A stretch of 32,616 nucleotides of DNA, from the NCBI GenBank assembly GCA_905214825.1, contig CAJMNV010000005.1, forward strand, positions 1 to 32,616, read 5' to 3'. Position 1 is the stretch's first letter. The number at the start of each line of letters is the position of its first letter. This DNA comes from an uncultured bacterium (GTDB lineage Bacteria; Bacillota; Clostridia; Lachnospirales; Anaerotignaceae). The notes below the pieces were generated by a model. It made no database searches, was not told the origin of the DNA, and saw only the letters and a list, made by a program, of their open reading frames with translations. Of this stretch, positions 7,104 through 14,879 are shown piece by piece. Both the position numbers and the translations under genes were made by a program.

Positions 7104-7811
7104 TTATTCTTCATCATTCAAAAAGGTATGTTGTTTGATTGGCAACCCATTTTGCAGTTGGTGCAAATCGTTTTCTTCGCTGTATAGTTCGTTGATTTTG
7201 TATAATAATGTCATCAAACTGTCTGTCAGATGAACATTTTCAACCAATACATCATCAGGAACTTGTAAATCAACATGACTGAAATTCCATATACCTTTGA
7301 TACCCCATTTTGCCAAATCATTGGCAACCTTTACGGATTGGGAACGGGGTAATGTCAATATTGCTACATCAACATGGTTATTTTTCACATATTCTTCCAT
7401 ACTGTCGATGTCATATACTTCTACACCACGAATGGTCATACCTACCAAACGGGGATTGATGTCAAATACTGCGTTTATAACAAATCCACGTTTTTCAAAA
7501 TTGGTATAATTGACCAATGCTTGTCCAATGTTGCCACCTCCAACAACAATCATGTTATACATACGGTCAAGCCCCAGTATTTTTTTGATTTCATTGTAAA
7601 GATATTCTACATTATAGCCATATCCTTGCTGACCAAAGCCACCAAAGTTATTCAAATCTTGTCGAATCTGAGAAGCTGTAATATTCATCTTTGCACTGAG
7701 TTCTTTGGAAGAAATGCGCGTAATATCACTTTCTAGCAAATCGCCCAAATAACGATAATACCGAGGCAATCTGTTTATCACTGCGGGTGAAATTTTTTTT
7801 TCACTATCCAT
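7104..7811 (-). CDS. rex: Redox-sensing transcriptional repressor Rex
   Basis: A dimeric DNA-binding repressor that reads the NADH/NAD+ ratio and controls fermentation and respiration genes. About 235 residues. The N-terminal winged helix includes ISPAVINRLPRYYRYL and the recognition part SQIRQDLNNFGGFGQQGYGY (about 48-66). The Rossmann domain follows with VVGGGNIGQAL (about 90-99), then VFDINP and VDVAILTLPR. I use ATG 7811; a TTG at 7820, five bases after AGGAG, is an equally possible start and would add three residues. Monocistronic, with a consensus promoter upstream that carries a palindrome. Divergent from the ABC-F gene. Confidence 0.96.
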   Translation of the reverse strand: MDSEKKISPAVINRLPRYYRYLGDLLESDITRISSKELSAKMNITASQIRQDLNNFGGFGQQGYGYNVEYLYNEIKKILGLDRMYNMIVVGGGNIGQALVNYTNFEKRGFVINAVFDINPRLVGMTIRGVEVYDIDSMEEYVKNNHVDVAILTLPRSQSVKVANDLAKWGIKGIWNFSHVDLQVPDDVLVENVHLTDSLMTLLYKINELYSEENDLHQLQNGLPIKQHTFLNDEE

Positions 7812-7846
7812 AGTACCCAAGTCCTCTCCTGCTCAAATTTGATTTC

Positions 7847-7882
7847 AGTATAGCACGCCTGTTATTTTATTGTCAACAATAA
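7847..7882 (-). promoter_or_regulatory. rex promoter with a palindrome over the -35
   Basis: On the minus strand TTGACA and TATACT are separated by 18 bases, with TGC before the -10. TTATTGT and ACAATAA, two bases apart at 7867-7882, form an inverted repeat over the -35. It could be an autoregulatory operator, but it does not match the usual Rex site TTGTTAA-N4-TTAACAA well. On the plus strand an extended -10 (TGGTATGAT, 7906-7914) probably serves the ABC-F gene. Confidence 0.7.
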
Positions 7883-7958
7883 CTCTTTTATTTTAATGTT
7901 TTTTCTGGTATGATAGGAAAACAGAAACATGCATGCACAAGCGATGGAGGGAATAAGC

Positions 7959-9872
7959 ATGATACTTGGATTGCAAAAAATAGCAAAATCATATGGTGTG
8001 GATACCATACTCAAAGATATTACATTTCGTATGGAAGATAAAGAAAAAACAGCGATTGTAGGCGTAAATGGTGCTGGCAAGACGACACTGTTTCGTATTT
8101 TGACAGGAGAAACAACCGCAGACAGCGGTGAAATTTACTTGAAAAAAGATGCCATGATGGGTTACATGGCACAGAACCAACAGATTGACAGTAGTCGCAC
8201 AATTTATGAAGAAATGTTGTCTGTGTTTGAAAAAATTTTAACAGCTGAAACACAATTACGCCAAATGGAACAACAAATGACACAACTCAATGGCAAAGAG
8301 TTGTCAGACAAAATGGAAGAATATGCAAATTTACAACACTTTTTTGAGCAAAATGATGGTTATGGTTATAAAAGCCGTATGAAAGGTGTTTTGAAAGGTT
8401 TGGGTTTTACAGAAGCAGAGTTTGAACGTCCTTTGCAACAGCTTTCAGGTGGACAAAAGACAAGAATTTATTTAGGCAAATTGTTGCTTTCTAAACCGGA
8501 TTTGCTTTTATTGGACGAACCAACAAACCATTTGGACATTGCATCTATTGAATGGTTGGAAGATTTTTTGAAAACATATGATGGGGCTGTTTTAATCATT
8601 TCACATGATCGCTATTTTTTGGATAAAATCGTCACAAAAGTGGTGGAAATTGAAAATAAAAAATCAACTGTTTATCATGGTAACTATTCTTTTTATACCC
8701 AACAAAAAGCAGTCAATCGAGAAATTCAACAAAAAGCATATGACAATCAGCAAAAAGAATTGAAAAGACAAGAAGAAGTCATTCGCACACTACGTTCTTA
8801 TAATAGAGAAAAGTCTATCAAACGTGCCGAAAGCAGAGAAAAACAACTGGAAAAAATGGAATTGGTAGACCGCCCAGATGCTTTGCCAAATCATATGCGT
8901 TTGACGCTCACACCCCGTATTATCAGCGGCAGCGATGTTTTGCATGCAGAAGAACTGTCAAAATCTTATAGCGGGCATCGTTTGTTCCAGCATGTCAACT
9001 TGGACATCAAACGGGGGGAAAGTGTGGCAATCATTGGGCCAAATGGTGTCGGAAAATCCACATTGTTTAAAATGCTTTTGGGTGAAGTGTCTTCTGATAG
9101 TGGTTTGATGCGTTTTGGTACAAATGTACACGTTGGATATTATGACCAAGAGCAACAAAATCTGGATACAAACAAAAGTATATTTGACGAAATTTCAGAC
9201 ACATATCCCACATTGACTGCAGGTGAAATTCGTAATATGTTGGCAGCATTTGTGTTTACAGAAGATGATGTGTTTAAACCGGTTTCTGCACTGAGTGGCG
9301 GCGAAAAAGGACGTGTGTCATTGGCAAAAATTATGCTTTCCAAAGCAAATTTATTGATGCTTGACGAACCAACAAACCATTTGGATATGTTTTCAAAAGA
9401 GATATTGGAAGATGCCATCAATCGGTATGAGGGTACTGTGGTATATATTTCGCATGACCGTTATTTTATCAATAAAACAGCACAAATTATATTGGAACTT
9501 TCTCCTGAAGGTGTCACACGGTATGAGGGAAATTACGACTATTATTTAGAAAAAAAAGCAGAACGCAAAAGAAAGGAAAGCGAACAACAAATACAACCGC
9601 AAATTGCACCACAACAAACAATCAGCGATACAAAAAGCGATTGGCTCAAACAAAAAGAACAACAGGCGGCAGAGAGAAAATTAGCAGCAAAAATTGCACG
9701 TGTGGAAAAAGAAATTGAAAAAACCGAAGCAGAAATTGCAAAAGCAGATGCAGATATGGCGGCAGCAAGCACAGATTACACAAAAGCACAAGAAATTTAT
9801 GAGCAAAAAATGATTGCAGAACAAAAATTAGAGCAGTTGATGGAAGAATGGGAAATGTTACAAGAAGGTTGA
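7959..9872 (+). CDS. ABC-F family ATPase (ribosome-associated type)
   Basis: A soluble protein with two ATPase domains and no membrane part, of the class that acts on ribosomes. 637 residues from ATG 7959, chosen because GGAGGG lies seven bases upstream and MILGLQKIAKSYG is the usual opening; an ATG at 7929 lacks a site. First domain: GVNGAGKTT (about 35-43), LSGGQKTR, LLLDEPTNHLD. A charged linker helix pair of about 80 residues (EIQQKAYDNQQKELKRQEE onward) joins to the second domain with GPNGVGKST, LSGGEKGR and LMLDEPTNHLD. The C-terminus (about 550-637) is a Lys/Glu/Ala-rich coiled coil. It looks closer to the YdiF-type housekeeping members than to antibiotic-resistance ones, but the subgroup is not certain. 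Confidence 0.93.
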   Translation: MILGLQKIAKSYGVDTILKDITFRMEDKEKTAIVGVNGAGKTTLFRILTGETTADSGEIYLKKDAMMGYMAQNQQIDSSRTIYEEMLSVFEKILTAETQLRQMEQQMTQLNGKELSDKMEEYANLQHFFEQNDGYGYKSRMKGVLKGLGFTEAEFERPLQQLSGGQKTRIYLGKLLLSKPDLLLLDEPTNHLDIASIEWLEDFLKTYDGAVLIISHDRYFLDKIVTKVVEIENKKSTVYHGNYSFYTQQKAVNREIQQKAYDNQQKELKRQEEVIRTLRSYNREKSIKRAESREKQLEKMELVDRPDALPNHMRLTLTPRIISGSDVLHAEELSKSYSGHRLFQHVNLDIKRGESVAIIGPNGVGKSTLFKMLLGEVSSDSGLMRFGTNVHVGYYDQEQQNLDTNKSIFDEISDTYPTLTAGEIRNMLAAFVFTEDDVFKPVSALSGGEKGRVSLAKIMLSKANLLMLDEPTNHLDMFSKEILEDAINRYEGTVVYISHDRYFINKTAQIILELSPEGVTRYEGNYDYYLEKKAERKRKESEQQIQPQIAPQQTISDTKSDWLKQKEQQAAERKLAAKIARVEKEIEKTEAEIAKADADMAAASTDYTKAQEIYEQKMIAEQKLEQLMEEWEMLQEG

Positions 9873-9925
9873 ACCATAAAATATGGGATAAAAAAGTCAT
9901 ATAATGGGCTTTCAAAATTGAATAT

Positions 9926-9957
9926 TTTTTTCGGGCGGTTTTTATCGCTCGAAAAAA
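9926..9957. repeat. Inverted repeat between the ABC-F gene and tRNA-Lys
   Basis: TTTTTTCGGGCG and CGCTCGAAAAAA pair over 12 positions with one G-T pair and an eight-base loop. No T run follows on either strand, so it is not a standard terminator, although it may end or protect the ABC-F transcript. Confidence 0.5.
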
Positions 9958-9979
9958 TGTTTTGTTTGCCGAAAAAAGG

Positions 9980-10008
9980 TTGACAGTCACAAAAGAGCGT
10001 GCTATCAT
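9980..10008 (+). promoter_or_regulatory. Promoter of tRNA-Lys
   Basis: TTGACA and TATCAT are separated by 17 bases, about 25 bases before the tRNA. Confidence 0.8.
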
Positions 10009-10032
10009 ATTCTTTGCAATTATATATTGTAT

Positions 10033-10105
10033 GCACCCTTAGCTCAGTTGGTAGAGCAACTGACTCTTAATCAGTGGGTCTAGGGTTCGAGTCCCTAAGG
10101 GTGCA
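10033..10105 (+). tRNA. tRNA-Lys (anticodon CUU)
   Basis: A full cloverleaf of 73 bases: acceptor GCACCCT/AGGGTGC, D stem GCTC/GAGC, anticodon stem ACTGA/TCAGT with loop CTCTTAA, and T stem TAGGG/CCCTA around TTCGAGT. The anticodon CTT reads AAG. CCA is not encoded. It is a single tRNA with its own promoter; a T run at 10149-10155 after a weak ACAG/CTGT stem probably ends the transcript. Confidence 0.97.
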
Positions 10106-10172
10106 GTGTAAAGCAGTGTTTTTCAACAGTATGGGTTGGGGGACGCTGTTTTTTTGTGCAAAAGGGCTTTTT

Positions 10173-10201
10173 TCATATTTGTGCGATACATCTCATACAA
10201 T
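10173..10201 (+). promoter_or_regulatory. Sigma-E-type sporulation promoter of the CotS-like gene
   Basis: TCATATT and CATACAAT are separated by 14 bases. This matches the published mother-cell sigma-E pattern (KMATATT, 14-15 bases, CATACAMT) at every position. Confidence 0.75.
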
Positions 10202-10246
10202 GATACAGAATAGTTTTGCCAAAAAAGAGGAAGGGAATGGGGGAGC

Positions 10247-11239
10247 ATGACAGAGGAGATGTACAGCAAGATATTGTGGGAAGGGTATGGTTTACGGTAT
10301 CATGGTGGCACACGTACCCGCACAGGGCTTGTTTGCAAAACGGATTGTGGTTTGTGGGAATTGAAAAAAGCACGCAGTCGAAAAGCAGAAATCAAATTTG
10401 CCCATGATGTCAAAACATGTTTGTATCAAAATGGTTTTACACAGCTTTGTCTTTTTGAACAAACCACAAATGGACAGCCTTATTTTGAAATGAATGGAAC
10501 AGTTTATTTATTGGAAAAATGTATGACAGGAACAGTATTGGAAGAAGAAACCACAGAGGATTTTGTAGCAGGGGCGGCTTTGATGGGCAAAATGCATCGT
10601 TGTGCAAAAGGGTTTTACACAAAACAACAAAATGCAGAAACACCCACAATGGTTGCACAATGGCAAAAACGATGGGTAGAACTTTTGAAAATCAAACGTC
10701 GTATTGAAAAACAAGGTAGTTATTCGGCATTAGATTTGTTGATATTGAAACATTATCAAACATTTTCACAACAGGCAAAAAAAGCAGTCGCAATATTACA
10801 ACAAGAGCACTATACCAAATTATGGAAATTACATCAAAAAGAAGGTACGTTTTGTCATAACCGTGTCAAAGGCAGTAATTTGTATCGGCAAGCAGACGGG
10901 CAGTTGTTTATTGGCGGTTTTGAGCATTGTACGGCGGATAGTTTTTTATTAGATTTGGCATCTTATTTGCGACGGTTTTGGCGAAAAACAGATAGACAAA
11001 AAGACGTACTGACACGTATGTTGGCAGCCTATCAAATGGAAAAAACATTGTCAAATGCAGAAAAACAAGCATTATACCCATTGACTGTATATCCAGAAAA
11101 ATTTTTCCGGTGGATGCATGAATATTACAATAAACGACAAGTCTGCGTGTCACCAGCAATGTTGGAGCGTCTGGCAGTGGCAGGTGCAGAAGAAGAACAA
11201 ATGGCAGATTTATGGGAGATTTTGGAAAATATATGGTAA
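10247..11239 (+). CDS. CotS-like spore coat protein family, probable pseudokinase
   Basis: 330 residues resembling the CotS/YutH/YsxE group, spore proteins with an aminoglycoside-phosphotransferase fold. The lobe order fits: an N-terminal TKT-like strand region, KARSRKAEIKFAHDVKTCLYQNGF (an amphipathic helix region, about 41-64), YLLEKCMTG, then the usual catalytic block. That block reads FCHNRVKGSNLY (about 202), where active relatives have H-x-D, and IGGFEHC (about 221), where they have DFD; a DLASYLRRFWRK helix follows. Loss of both acidic residues suggests no kinase activity, and a structural role in the coat. A sigma-E-type promoter upstream supports mother-cell expression. The start has GGGGGA and AAGAGGAAGGG nearby. 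The family call is by pattern, not by search. Confidence 0.75.
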   Translation: MTEEMYSKILWEGYGLRYHGGTRTRTGLVCKTDCGLWELKKARSRKAEIKFAHDVKTCLYQNGFTQLCLFEQTTNGQPYFEMNGTVYLLEKCMTGTVLEEETTEDFVAGAALMGKMHRCAKGFYTKQQNAETPTMVAQWQKRWVELLKIKRRIEKQGSYSALDLLILKHYQTFSQQAKKAVAILQQEHYTKLWKLHQKEGTFCHNRVKGSNLYRQADGQLFIGGFEHCTADSFLLDLASYLRRFWRKTDRQKDVLTRMLAAYQMEKTLSNAEKQALYPLTVYPEKFFRWMHEYYNKRQVCVSPAMLERLAVAGAEEEQMADLWEILENIW

Positions 11240-11254
11240 TTTTGAAAAAAACAC

Positions 11255-11296
11255 AATCGGGAGTGGGGAAACAAAAACCTCCTCCCGATTTTCTCT
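11255..11296 (+). terminator. Intrinsic terminator after the CotS-like gene
   Basis: AATCGGGAG pairs with CTCCCGATT, with GGGG/CCT extending the stem, followed by TTCTCTT. The T run is interrupted, so efficiency may be moderate. Confidence 0.7.
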
Positions 11297-11324
11297 TGCA
11301 ACTTGACACAGAAACGTATAAAAT
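11296..11324 (+). promoter_or_regulatory. Probable promoter of the PEGA-domain gene
   Basis: TTGCAA and TAAAAT are separated by 17 bases; a second TTGACA at 11304 is too close to the -10 to serve as its -35. Confidence 0.5.
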
Positions 11325-11365
11325 GAAAGTCAGAAAGTCATTCCCCGAAGGAGGAAAGGAAGGGC

Positions 11366-12850
11366 ATGAAAGACTATCATTTTGAAAACGATAATCAAGA
11401 ATTTGATAAAACTATTCGCTTGGACGATATTAACCAAAAAGTAAAACAAATAGGAAAAACACAGCCTCATACAGATGATTTGGGGGACAAAGATGAATTT
11501 TTGAATGTGTTCCAATCAGAACATTTAGAAAATATAGAAGAAAAAGAAATAGAAGAAACCGAACAACAAGATACCATACAACCATCTATATGGGCACAGC
11601 AAAAAACGGAAAACAAATTGCCGAATATACCCAGTGTCCATACACAAGACCAACAACCTCCGCAATCATTTTGGAATAAAAAAACAATCGGTTTTGTAAC
11701 ATTGGGCTGTATTGTATTGTTGATGGTTTGTTTTGGCTTGGGCAAGTTGTTGTTTGATGGTGTTGGAAAAGATAGTATGCTAACATCACAAGAACAAAAA
11801 CCCATGTTGGTATATGCTGTGTTGGACGATGGCGAACTTTTGGTATATGATATACAACAACAAAAACAAAAAACTGTGGTATGTACAGAAAAAACAGAAG
11901 TGTATGACAAAGAGGAACGTGTGTTTGCAGACACCATACAAAAAGGTGATGTTTTGATGATGGCATTGGATAAAGACGAGGAAATTGTGCTGACTGCACA
12001 ATATGGTGGCAATATCAAACAAAAAGAAGTCACAAACGTTACAGTCAATACAGCAACCCATACCATAAAAATCAATGATACAAATTATGTATATGATACA
12101 AACACTATGTTTTTATATCAACAAAACAGCATTGAGCCAAGCAGATTAGAACCATGCGATGTATTGCAGATTAACACCATTGGTGATAAAATTTGGTCTG
12201 CAAACGTTTTGGAATATCATGGATATATTTCTGTGGTAAATAAAGAAAATATTAAAAATGGCATGTTTCAACTGGATACACAAAAACCGATACCATTGGC
12301 AGAAGTCGGCCGTCTTGCTGTTGCAGAAGGCAGTCACAGCATTATGGTAACAGGAGATAATATTGAAACACGTACCGATAATATATTGGTAGAAACTGGT
12401 GAAGAATATCAGTATGATTTGTCAAAAGCACAAGAAAAAGTAGGTGTTTTGGTGGTGAATACCAATGTGACAGATTATAAATTGTATATCAATGGGGCTT
12501 TGGTGGACAGTACTACACCAACCGTATTGCCATTGGGGGAATATGATGTGGTGATATTGAAAAATGGCTATTTAGAATGGAACCAAACCGTTACCATAGA
12601 CAAAGATACTGTGACCATACAGGCAGAATTGGAAGAAGATATACAGTATGGTTCTGTCAGCATTGTATGCAACGAAGAAGGCTCTTATGTGTGTATAGAT
12701 GGTGTGGAGAAAGGGGTGACACCTATGCAAATTGATTTGCCTTATGGTGTGTATACCATAGAAGTGCGAAAAGAGGGATTTCCCATATATCAAGAAACAG
12801 TGGATGTCAAAAATCCCATTGTCCATGTCATTGCGGATTTGACATTTTAA
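11366..12850 (+). CDS. Membrane-anchored protein with two C-terminal PEGA domains
   Basis: 494 residues. The first 105 are polar, acidic and Gln-rich, and probably disordered in the cytoplasm. One transmembrane helix lies at about 107-130 (TIGFVTLGCIVLLMVCFGLG), so the rest should be outside. Residues 145-350 are a beta-rich region of unknown family (YAVLDDGELLVYD, VTVNTATHTIKIND). Two PEGA-type repeats end the protein: about 358-424 (KLYINGALVDSTTPTVLPLG) and 427-494 (VCIDGVEKGVTPMQIDLPYG). PEGA domains are common on bacterial surface proteins. No partner is indicated; the pgm gene follows 77 bases later without an evident terminator, so they may be co-transcribed. Confidence 0.85.
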   Translation: MKDYHFENDNQEFDKTIRLDDINQKVKQIGKTQPHTDDLGDKDEFLNVFQSEHLENIEEKEIEETEQQDTIQPSIWAQQKTENKLPNIPSVHTQDQQPPQSFWNKKTIGFVTLGCIVLLMVCFGLGKLLFDGVGKDSMLTSQEQKPMLVYAVLDDGELLVYDIQQQKQKTVVCTEKTEVYDKEERVFADTIQKGDVLMMALDKDEEIVLTAQYGGNIKQKEVTNVTVNTATHTIKINDTNYVYDTNTMFLYQQNSIEPSRLEPCDVLQINTIGDKIWSANVLEYHGYISVVNKENIKNGMFQLDTQKPIPLAEVGRLAVAEGSHSIMVTGDNIETRTDNILVETGEEYQYDLSKAQEKVGVLVVNTNVTDYKLYINGALVDSTTPTVLPLGEYDVVILKNGYLEWNQTVTIDKDTVTIQAELEEDIQYGSVSIVCNEEGSYVCIDGVEKGVTPMQIDLPYGVYTIEVRKEGFPIYQETVDVKNPIVHVIADLTF

Positions 12851-12927
12851 TGTTAGGCAGTATGTTGTTTTTGATGCCGACAAACAGCATAAAATTATCA
12901 TAAAGAAAATATAAGGGAGGAACACAA

Positions 12928-14655
12928 ATGAACGATATGCAAAGATATCAACAATGGCTTGCTGACCCCGCCATTGATGAAGCAACAAAAGCAGAATTAA
13001 GAAAGATTGCAGATGATGCAAAAGAAATCAAAGAAAGATTTTATAAAGAATTGGAATTTGGTACTGGTGGTTTGAGAGGGATTATTGGTGCAGGCAGCAA
13101 CCGTTTGAACCGCTATACTGTGGGACGTGCCACACAAGGACTTGCCAATTATATTTTAAAAGAAGGTACACAACAAAAAGGTGTAGCGATTGCTTATGAT
13201 TCCCGCCATATGTCACCCGAATTTGCACAAATTGCAGGTTTGGTATTGGCAGGTAATGGCATTCCTGCTTATGTTTATCCTGCATTGCGTCCAACACCGA
13301 TGCTCTCTTTTGCAGTCAGAGAATTGGGCTGTACTGCGGGGATTGTGATTACTGCAAGCCACAACCCACCAGAATACAATGGCTATAAAGTGTATTGGGC
13401 AGATGGTGCACAGGTGGTTGCCCCCAGAGATAAGAATATTATACAAGAAGTCAATGCAGTATCCAGTTTTGGCGAAATCAAAGAAATGGATTTGAAAGAA
13501 GCACAAAAAGCAGGTTTGTTCTCCTATATCGGACAAGAAATTGATGATGCTTATGATGCCAATGTGTTGGCACAATGCCAAAACAAAGCACTGATTGCCA
13601 AAATGGCAGATGATTTGAAAATCGTTTATACACCCATTCATGGTTCTGGTAATTTGCCGGTGCGTCGTGCATTGGAAAAAGCAGGTTTCCACAATGTATA
13701 TATCGTCAAAGAACAAGAACAGCCTGATGCAGATTTTACCACTGTGGGCTATCCAAATCCAGAAGACCCCAAAGTGTTTACGTTGGCAAAAGCATTGGCA
13801 GAAGAAGTTGGGGCAGATATTATTGTGGGTACAGATCCCGATTGTGACCGTGTGGGGGCAATGGTGCGTAATGACAAAGGCGAATTTGTGGTATTGACAG
13901 GTAATATGACAGGGGCTTTGTTGACAGAATATATTCTTTCTCAGAAAAAAGCAAATGGTACATTACCGGATAATGGCGTTGTCATCAAAACCATTGTGAG
14001 TACAGAATTGATTGCCCCCATATGTAAAGCATACCATGTGGAAGAAATGGAAGTTTTGACAGGTTTTAAATTCATTGGTGAAAAAATCAAAACATTTGAA
14101 GAAACAGGCAGTCATACATTTTTGTTTGGTTTTGAAGAAAGTTATGGTTGTTTGGCTGGCACATATGCAAGAGATAAAGATGCCGTTGTGGCAACGCTTT
14201 TGATTTGTGAAATGGCAGCATATTATAAACAAAAAGGCATGACATTGTATGATGGTTTGCAAAAATTGTATGAAACATATGGTTGTTACCAAGATAACGT
14301 CAAGGCTATTACATTAAAAGGTTTAGATGGTGTGGAAAAAATACAAGCCATTATGGAATCTTTCCGCAAAGATATTCCAAAAACATTTGCAGGTATAGAC
14401 GTTGTGTTGGCAAAAGATTATAAAACACAGACCATTAAAAATATGCAAACAGGAGAAGAAACAAAAAGCACATTGCCACCTTCTGATGTGGTATATTACA
14501 CATTGGCAGATGGTTCTTGGATTTGTGTACGCCCTTCTGGTACAGAACCGAAACTGAAATTTTATATTGGTGTCAAAGGCGATACCATGGCAGAGGCAAA
14601 AGCAAAAGCAGATTCTTTGGAAAAAGACATTGATACAAAAATAGAACAAGTATGA
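12928..14655 (+). CDS. pgcA: Alpha-phosphoglucomutase / phosphomannomutase
   Basis: Interconverts glucose 1-phosphate and glucose 6-phosphate for glycogen and envelope sugar synthesis. 575 residues, as expected for the PgcA-type enzyme. Motifs: GTGGLRGIIGAGSNRLN (about 45-61), the phosphoserine loop TASHNPPEYNGYKVYW with Ser144, the metal site DPDCDR (about 302-307), the sugar site FGFEESYGCL, and the phosphate site RPSGTEPKLKFYI near the end. GGGAGG precedes the ATG. The leader has an imperfect TATGTTGTTT/AAACAGCATA hairpin of unclear meaning. The gene ends with a strong terminator. The symbol follows Bacillus usage; whether it also acts on mannose cannot be told. Confidence 0.93.
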   Translation: MNDMQRYQQWLADPAIDEATKAELRKIADDAKEIKERFYKELEFGTGGLRGIIGAGSNRLNRYTVGRATQGLANYILKEGTQQKGVAIAYDSRHMSPEFAQIAGLVLAGNGIPAYVYPALRPTPMLSFAVRELGCTAGIVITASHNPPEYNGYKVYWADGAQVVAPRDKNIIQEVNAVSSFGEIKEMDLKEAQKAGLFSYIGQEIDDAYDANVLAQCQNKALIAKMADDLKIVYTPIHGSGNLPVRRALEKAGFHNVYIVKEQEQPDADFTTVGYPNPEDPKVFTLAKALAEEVGADIIVGTDPDCDRVGAMVRNDKGEFVVLTGNMTGALLTEYILSQKKANGTLPDNGVVIKTIVSTELIAPICKAYHVEEMEVLTGFKFIGEKIKTFEETGSHTFLFGFEESYGCLAGTYARDKDAVVATLLICEMAAYYKQKGMTLYDGLQKLYETYGCYQDNVKAITLKGLDGVEKIQAIMESFRKDIPKTFAGIDVVLAKDYKTQTIKNMQTGEETKSTLPPSDVVYYTLADGSWICVRPSGTEPKLKFYIGVKGDTMAEAKAKADSLEKDIDTKIEQV

Positions 14656-14660
14656 TTTTG

Positions 14661-14690
14661 AAAAAGGCAGGAGTATTCTCCTGCTTTTTT
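14661..14690 (+). terminator. Intrinsic terminator after phosphoglucomutase
   Basis: GCAGGAG and CTCCTGC form a stem with a four-base loop, extended by A/T pairs and followed by TTTTTT. Confidence 0.93.
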
Positions 14691-14799
14691 GTTTGGGCAA
14701 TTTGGGAAATTCTGTAAAAATACATTTTCTAAAAGGATATATGACGAATTTTTGGAATGCCTTCCAAAAACTGTAAGAATGTTTCCGTGGGGAAGTACT

Positions 14800-14827
14800 T
14801 TGCAATATTATGTAAATATGCTACACT
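14800..14827 (+). promoter_or_regulatory. Promoter of the SLH surface-protein gene
   Basis: TTGCAA and TACACT are separated by 16 bases, with TGC before the -10. The ribosome site AGGAGG lies 44 bases further on. Confidence 0.6.
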
Positions 14828-14879
14828 AAACAAAACAAGAATATCAGTTTTAATTTTATATTTTAGGAGGTATGCAAAA

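Noticed and set aside
7867..7882. Naming the palindrome a Rex operator
   Set aside because: It does not match TTGTTAA-N4-TTAACAA well enough; only a candidate operator is claimed.
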